Assembly: GCA_905211345.1 (NCBI GenBank)
Contig: CAJMAO010000029.1
Coordinates: 1 to 16,435, forward strand
From: an uncultured Prevotella sp.
GTDB lineage: Bacteria > Bacteroidota > Bacteroidia > Bacteroidales > Bacteroidaceae
Direction: 5' to 3'
Length of the DNA: 16,435 nt
The notes under the pieces were generated by a model. It was not told the origin of the DNA and searched no databases. It saw only the letters and a list, made by a program, of their open reading frames with translations. Both the position numbers and the translations under genes were made by a program. Positions 12,691 to 16,435 of this stretch are shown here, piece by piece (position 1 is the first letter of the stretch; the number at the start of each line of letters is the position of its first letter).

Positions 12691-12780
12691 GCGAAAGACG
12701 GTCTTTCACGTTGCGAAAGGCCGTCTTTTGCACGCCAAAAGACAGCATATCAGAAGACAAAACACGGTCTTTTACAAAAC
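12691..12780. repeat. Cluster of AAAAGACGGTCTTTT-like units
   Basis: Four units in 90 bases: the palindrome GAAAGACGGTCTTTC (12693-12707), GAAAGGCCGTCTTTTGCA (12715-12732), GCCAAAAGACAGC (12734-12746) and ACGGTCTTTTAC (12764-12775). They share the AAAAGRCNGTCTTTT core of the 9438-9476 palindrome. Confidence 0.75.
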
Positions 12781-12827
12781 ACATAATCATTTTTTGTCTC
12801 CAAAGTAAACATCTTTCACATTGTACG

Positions 12828-12859
12828 TTTGCTACAGACGGCATTTTCATATATCTTTG
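12828..12859 (+). promoter_or_regulatory. Promoter of the small exported protein
   Basis: TTTG (12828-12831), 20 bases, TATCTTTG (12852-12859): full consensus. Start near 12866, leader about 20 bases. Confidence 0.8.
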
Positions 12860-12885
12860 TAATGCCAAACAAAAAGCAAAAAAAC

Positions 12886-13203
12886 ATGAAAAAGATGCTC
12901 TCAACGGCACTTGCCGCAACCGCCAGCCTCTGCCTTTGGGCACAACAAGCGTCAAGACAGAAACTGCCTGACACCACGCCGAAAGACACTACCGCAGTAA
13001 AAAGCCACGGCATTACGGTAGGCAAAAACAGCCATGCCACAGCGCAAGACACGCTGCGCCTGAAGCTGAACAGGATGAAGATAAACAGCAATGCCGTTAA
13101 GGTAAACAGCAATGCCGTTAAAATAAAGAAATATGACACGTTCAACGAGAAGATGAAAGAGCCGTGGCTGGACGGCCTGCTGAAAGACATAATCTTACGT
13201 TAA
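12886..13203 (+). CDS. Small exported protein with a short internal repeat, function unknown
   Basis: 105 residues from the ATG at 12886. An earlier in-frame start would lie inside the promoter. MKKMLSTALAATASLCLWAQ is a signal peptide, probably cut after LWA. The mature part is polar and basic, with the tandem copy INSNAVKV/NSNAVKI (DNA unit of 21 bases near 13083-13124) and an end WLDGLLKDIILR. No known domain was recognised. It faces the lipoprotein gene at 13233 convergently, with only 29 bases between. Confidence 0.65.
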   Translation: MKKMLSTALAATASLCLWAQQASRQKLPDTTPKDTTAVKSHGITVGKNSHATAQDTLRLKLNRMKINSNAVKVNSNAVKIKKYDTFNEKMKEPWLDGLLKDIILR

Positions 13204-13232
13204 TACGCCTTTTTTAAAGAGGATAAGGCATC

Positions 13233-13652
13233 CTACCTCATCAGCCAGCGGCCTTTATGATGAATCATAGGCACGACAACCTCCTCGTTAAGGCTGTCGC
13301 CGAGACAAAAGACGAGGAATACGTCGGACGTGCGGACGTGTGACTTACCGTCGGGAGAAGCCACCGTGTCGTTGACGAAACGCATTATCCTTACGTCGTG
13401 AACGCCGTGGTGCTCGTCCTGCATACGCCCTACGAACATCGAGGCGTTGGCTTCGAGCTGCTCGCGGTAGTCGGCAGGAATAGTATCGGGCAGGTACATG
13501 CCGCGCACGAAGTAAGCGTAGTTCTTGGCGAAAAGCGAGTCGTAATACTCTTTCGCCGCCCGTGCGGCTGCGTCGTCAGGCTTCTTTTCACCCGAACAGG
13601 AGAAAAACGACAGGGCGAAACAGGCTGATATAAAAAGGATTAGTTTGCGCAT
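13233..13652 (-). CDS. NTF2-like (DUF4878-type) lipoprotein
   Basis: 139 residues from the ATG at 13650-13652, chosen because it puts a lipoprotein signal at the N terminus: RKLILFISACFALSFFSCSG, acylated cysteine C19. A longer in-frame reading to 13754 would run through the inverted repeat and is rejected. The mature part has an opening helix (DAAARAAKEYYDSLFAKNY), the helix pattern PADYREQLEANASMFVGRM, and closing strands SDVFLVFCLGDS and EEVVVPMIHHKGRWLMR. This resembles DUF4878/NTF2-like lipoproteins common in Bacteroidales. Role unknown. No consensus promoter is seen; it may be read from der. Confidence 0.7.
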   Translation of the reverse strand: MRKLILFISACFALSFFSCSGEKKPDDAAARAAKEYYDSLFAKNYAYFVRGMYLPDTIPADYREQLEANASMFVGRMQDEHHGVHDVRIMRFVNDTVASPDGKSHVRTSDVFLVFCLGDSLNEEVVVPMIHHKGRWLMR

Positions 13653-13667
13653 GGAAGTATATTTATA

Positions 13668-13859
13668 GGAGTTAAAGAAGTTTGAGGAAGTTAAAGAAGT
13701 TGAAGACAAATACTTTCTCAAATGAGAGATGAATAATGAAAAATGAATAATCAAGCGAGACTGTCAATGCCTACGATTATTCTCTTTTTAGTCTTAGCTT
13801 TTCATTTAAGAAAGCATTTGTCTTTAACCACTCTAACTGCTTTTAACCACTTTAACTAC
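13668..13859. repeat. Imperfect inverted repeat with 85-bp arms
   Basis: The complement of 13668-13752 aligns without gaps to 13775-13859, 62 of 85 bases by hand count, with a 22-base spacer. The best-kept core is TCATTTRAGAAAGYATTTGTCTT, and the outer part of each arm holds two CTTTAAC-type units. It fills the gap between der and the lipoprotein gene. It contains no ORF of note. Confidence 0.75.
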
Positions 13860-13867
13860 AAAAACCG

Positions 13868-15181
13868 TTATTTCTGCCTTATGAAGATATTAATCGGCGA
13901 ACCGGTGAGTTTCCAGTTGTCACGGATTTTGTTCTCTAGGAAGCGTTTGTAAGGCTCTTTGACGTACTGCGGCAGGTTGGCGTAGAACACGAAAGACGGT
14001 ATCTGCGTGTTAGGAAGCTGCGAACAGTACTTGATTTTTATATACTTTCCCTTTATCGATGGTGGAGGGTAAGCCTCTATCAAAGGCAGCATCACCTCGT
14101 TGAGCTTTGTCGTCCCTATCTTCAGCTTGCGGCTTAGGTAAACTTCCTTCGCCGTCTCAAGCACCTTAAAAATGCGCTGCTTGGTCAGCGCCGAGGCGAA
14201 TACTATCGGAAAATCGGTGAACGGCGCCATGCGGTTGCGTATGGCATTGGTGAAGGTGTCGATTACCTTCTGGTTCTTTTCTTCCACCAAATCCCACTTA
14301 TTTACGACTACAACAAGGCTCTTGTTATTCTTCTGGATAAGCTGGAAGATGTTCATGTCCTGCGCCTCGATGCCCCTTGTGGCGTCTATCATGAGTATGC
14401 ATACGTCGCTGTTCTCTATCGCGCGTATCGAACGCATCACGCTGTAGAACTCCAAGTCTTCCGTTACCTTGTTCTTGCGGCGTATGCCGGCGGTGTCGAC
14501 AAGGTAGAAGTCGAAGCCGAACTTGTCGTAACGTGTGTAAATGCTGTCGCGCGTCGTACCGGCAATCTCGGTCACTATGTTGCGGTCTTCGCCTATGAAG
14601 GCGTTGATAATGCTGCTCTTGCCTGCGTTGGGACGGCCTACGACGGCGAATCGCGGTATGCCGTCTTCAAGCAGTTCGCCGCTTTCCCCCTTGAGTTTCG
14701 ACACCACGATGTCAAGCAAGTCGCCTGTGCCGCTGCCGCTCATGCTGCTTATGCAGTAAGGATCACCAAGCCCGAGCTTGTAGAACTCGGCCGCGTCATA
14801 CTGCTGGCTGTTATTATCAACCTTGTTCACAACGAGCAGCACGGGCAGCTTGGTGCGGCGGAGTATAGCCGCCACGTCCTCGTCAAGATCGGTGACTCCC
14901 GACCCTACGTCGACCACGAACAGCACGAGGTCGGCCTCCTCGGTGGCCACGATTACCTGCTTGCGTATTTCCTCCTCGAATATGTCGTCAGACTTTACCA
15001 CCCATCCGCCGGTGTCGACGACTGAAAATTCGCGCCCGTTCCAGTCGCACTTGCCGTATTGGCGGTCGCGCGTGGTACCGGCCACATCGCTGACGATGGC
15101 CTGACGCGACTTGGTAAGGCGGTTGAAAAGCGTAGACTTGCCCACGTTGGGACGGCCTACTATCGCTACTAAATTTGCCAT
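13868..15181 (-). CDS. der: Ribosome-associated GTPase Der (EngA)
   Basis: 437 residues from the ATG at 15179-15181, the normal Der length. A longer in-frame reading to 15256 adds an N terminus unlike the family. Two tandem GTPase domains are seen: G1 GRPNVGKST (9-17), G3 DTGG and G4 NKVD in the first; G1 GRPNAGKSS, G3 DTAG and G4 NKWD in the second. The C-terminal KH-like domain ends with KLTGSPINIFIRQK, a typical Der ending. Der acts in assembly of the 50S subunit and is normally essential. It follows era by 155 bases on the same strand; no separate promoter was found, so co-transcription is likely. Confidence 0.95.
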   Translation of the reverse strand: MANLVAIVGRPNVGKSTLFNRLTKSRQAIVSDVAGTTRDRQYGKCDWNGREFSVVDTGGWVVKSDDIFEEEIRKQVIVATEEADLVLFVVDVGSGVTDLDEDVAAILRRTKLPVLLVVNKVDNNSQQYDAAEFYKLGLGDPYCISSMSGSGTGDLLDIVVSKLKGESGELLEDGIPRFAVVGRPNAGKSSIINAFIGEDRNIVTEIAGTTRDSIYTRYDKFGFDFYLVDTAGIRRKNKVTEDLEFYSVMRSIRAIENSDVCILMIDATRGIEAQDMNIFQLIQKNNKSLVVVVNKWDLVEEKNQKVIDTFTNAIRNRMAPFTDFPIVFASALTKQRIFKVLETAKEVYLSRKLKIGTTKLNEVMLPLIEAYPPPSIKGKYIKIKYCSQLPNTQIPSFVFYANLPQYVKEPYKRFLENKIRDNWKLTGSPINIFIRQK

Positions 15182-15196
15182 AAACTTACGGTTTTT

Positions 15197-15330
15197 GTGA
15201 AGAGTGAGGAACGAAGAGTGAAGAATCAGATACCGTAATCTTCCATTCATCCGCAAATCACATAACCTTCACTTAATTATTAAACATCAAGAGCAAACGG
15301 ATTTTTCACTCTTCACTTTTAACTTTTCAC
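15197..15330. repeat. Inverted repeat in the era-der gap
   Basis: The complement of 15197-15227 aligns to 15300-15330 at about 23 of 31 bases, with an exact TTCACTCTTC core. The right arm is a string of TTTTCACT-like units. No gene or promoter is seen in this 155-base gap. Confidence 0.6.
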
Positions 15331-15336
15331 TTAGAT

Positions 15337-16218
15337 TCATTCCGGGTTGTACCCGAAGTTGTCAAGCTCGCGCTTGGAGCTGCGCCAGTCCTTGTCAACC
15401 TTGACGAACGTTTCAAGATATATCGGCTTGCCGAAAAAGCGCTCGAGAGCCTTGCGCGCCTCGGTGTTCATCTTCTTGAGAGCCACGCCTTGATGGCCGA
15501 TGATGATGCCTTTCTGAGAGTCGCGCTCTACGTAGATTACCGCGTTGATGTGTATGTGGCGCTCGTCTTCCTTAAACGACTGCACGCTTACCTCTACAGA
15601 ATAAGGTATTTCCTTATCGTAATACAGGAGGATTTTCTCCCTGATTATCTCGCTTACGAAAAAGCGGGCGGGCTTGTCGGTCAGCTGGTCCTTGTCGAAA
15701 TAAGGCGGAGAATCGGGCAACAGCTCCTTGATACGCTTCAGGAGAATGTCCGTGCCGAACTTGTTTTTGGCCGAAATGGGCAATATCTCGGCATCGGGCA
15801 GCAGCGAGTGCCACCGCTCCACTAAGTCACCGAGGGTCTTCTGGTCGCTCTCGTCAATCTTGTTGATGAGCAACAGCACCGGGATGGTCATCTTTCTCAC
15901 CTTCTCCAAGAAGTCCATGTTCTTCTCGGGGTTCTCAACCACGTCGGTAACATAGAGAAGCACGTCGGCATCCCTCAACGCCGACTCCGAGAAAGCAAGC
16001 ATCGACTCCTGCAGCTTATAGTTCGGCTTGAGCACGCCGGGCGTGTCAGAGAACACTATCTGCATGTCGTCGGTATTGACAATGCCCATAATCCTGTGGC
16101 GCGTGGTCTGCGCCTTGAACGTGGCAATGCTTATGCGCTCGCCCACCAGCTGGTTCATCAGCGTCGACTTGCCCACGTTCGGGTTGCCCACAATATTCAC
16201 AAATCCTGCCTTGTGCAT
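15337..16218 (-). CDS. era: GTPase Era
   Basis: 293 residues from the ATG at 16216-16218, the usual Era length. A longer in-frame reading to 16410 would cross the promoter and repeats. GTPase motifs: G1 GNPNVGKST, the switch I region with KAQTTRHRIMGI, G3 DTPG, G4 NKID, G5 SAK. The C-terminal KH domain carries GIIIGHQGVALKKM and ends with WRSSKRELDNFGYNPE. Era binds the 3' end of 16S rRNA and helps 30S maturation. Era and der next to each other is a common Bacteroidales order. Confidence 0.95.
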   Translation of the reverse strand: MHKAGFVNIVGNPNVGKSTLMNQLVGERISIATFKAQTTRHRIMGIVNTDDMQIVFSDTPGVLKPNYKLQESMLAFSESALRDADVLLYVTDVVENPEKNMDFLEKVRKMTIPVLLLINKIDESDQKTLGDLVERWHSLLPDAEILPISAKNKFGTDILLKRIKELLPDSPPYFDKDQLTDKPARFFVSEIIREKILLYYDKEIPYSVEVSVQSFKEDERHIHINAVIYVERDSQKGIIIGHQGVALKKMNTEARKALERFFGKPIYLETFVKVDKDWRSSKRELDNFGYNPE

Positions 16219-16241
16219 CTGTATAGTCTTGTTTTTGTCCT

Positions 16242-16262
16242 GCGGCCGGCTTTCGCGGCCGC
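16242..16262 (-). promoter_or_regulatory. GC-rich hairpin in the era leader
   Basis: GCGGCCG (16242-16248) and CGGCCGC (16256-16262) pair perfectly around a 7-base loop, 23 bases before the era ATG and about 14 bases after the predicted transcript start. Confidence 0.55.
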
Positions 16263-16282
16263 TCAGATTGTAATCAAGTTTG

Positions 16283-16290
16283 CAAATATA
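16283..16290 (-). promoter_or_regulatory. -7 box of the era promoter
   Basis: Minus strand TATATTTG fits TAnnTTTG; the -33 position 19 bases away has CTTG (16310-16313), one mismatch. Start near 16276, leader about 58 bases. Confidence 0.6.
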
Positions 16291-16364
16291 CTGATTTTTT
16301 TCGGTACCACAAGCGTTTGACAACCGTGCGGAACCGAAAAGCCGACAAAAAGATGTTAAAATGT

Positions 16365-16433
16365 AAAAGACGGTCTTTTGCCTTCCAAAAGGCCGCAAAT
16401 CGCAACGCAAAAGGCCACCTTTTACAAGCTAAA
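16365..16433. repeat. Third cluster of AAAAGACGGTCTTTT-like units
   Basis: The palindrome AAAAGACGGTCTTTT (16365-16379) is followed by CCAAAAGGCCGC, GCAAAAGGCCACCTTTTAC and the start of another unit cut by the window end. It lies upstream of the era promoter. Confidence 0.75.
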
Positions 16434-16435
16434 AG

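Noticed and set aside
12691..12780. CRISPR array
   Set aside because: Units are palindromic, degenerate and unevenly spaced, with no spacers of constant length and no cas genes.
12626..13190. Minus-strand readings opposite the small exported protein and the repeat cluster
   Set aside because: They run through palindromes and the opposite promoter and show no domain.

Overview
The window looks like a chromosomal segment of a Bacteroidales bacterium, most likely Prevotella or a close relative. The reasons are promoters of the Bacteroidota form (TTTG, about 19-21 bases, then TAnnTTTG), a conserved rpsU / tyrosine recombinase / hpf / tRNA-Thr block, the Bacteroides-type malate dehydrogenase, and many lipoproteins and small secreted proteins. 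Taxonomy below order level is inference.

Layout. (1) Positions 1-1738, all on the minus strand: the 5' part of a tRNA-Thr(TGT) gene with its own promoter, and upstream of it a translation/chromosome-maintenance operon rpsU - xerC - hpf. (2) 1831-2317, plus strand: mscL, which looks damaged at both ends. (3) 2383-9317, minus strand: an AT-richer accessory block. It holds a 52-residue membrane protein; a lipoprotein plus class II Fic protein cassette bracketed by a 148-bp direct repeat; a probably frameshifted DUF1648/SdpI-like membrane protein; an AlbA_2/Schlafen-type regulator or ATPase; a protein resembling uracil-DNA glycosylase-fold hypotheticals; and a secreted coiled-coil protein behind a long, highly structured leader containing a 43-codon ORF. 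(4) 9438-11429: a three-domain Xaa-Pro aminopeptidase on the minus strand, with two strong palindromes downstream. (5) 11470-12686: malate dehydrogenase, plus strand, with terminator. (6) 12691-13652: a repeat cluster, a small exported protein (plus) and an NTF2-like lipoprotein (minus). (7) 13668-16435, minus strand: the ribosome-assembly GTPases der and era, with inverted repeats in both neighbouring gaps and another palindrome cluster at the window end.

The core genes serve translation and ribosome biogenesis (rpsU, hpf, der, era, tRNA-Thr), chromosome dimer resolution (xerC), central metabolism (mdh) and peptide turnover (the aminopeptidase). The accessory block carries the signs of change: a duplication that left a truncated small gene and the tail of a lost zinc-ribbon gene fused upstream of fic, plus frameshifts. 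No transposase, CRISPR array or phage gene was seen. The points most worth following are the fic cassette and its flanking repeat, the structured leader at 9084-9317, and the recurring AAAAGACGGTCTTTT-like palindromes at three sites. Several apparent frameshifts could be sequencing errors, so the reads should be checked before any gene is called dead.
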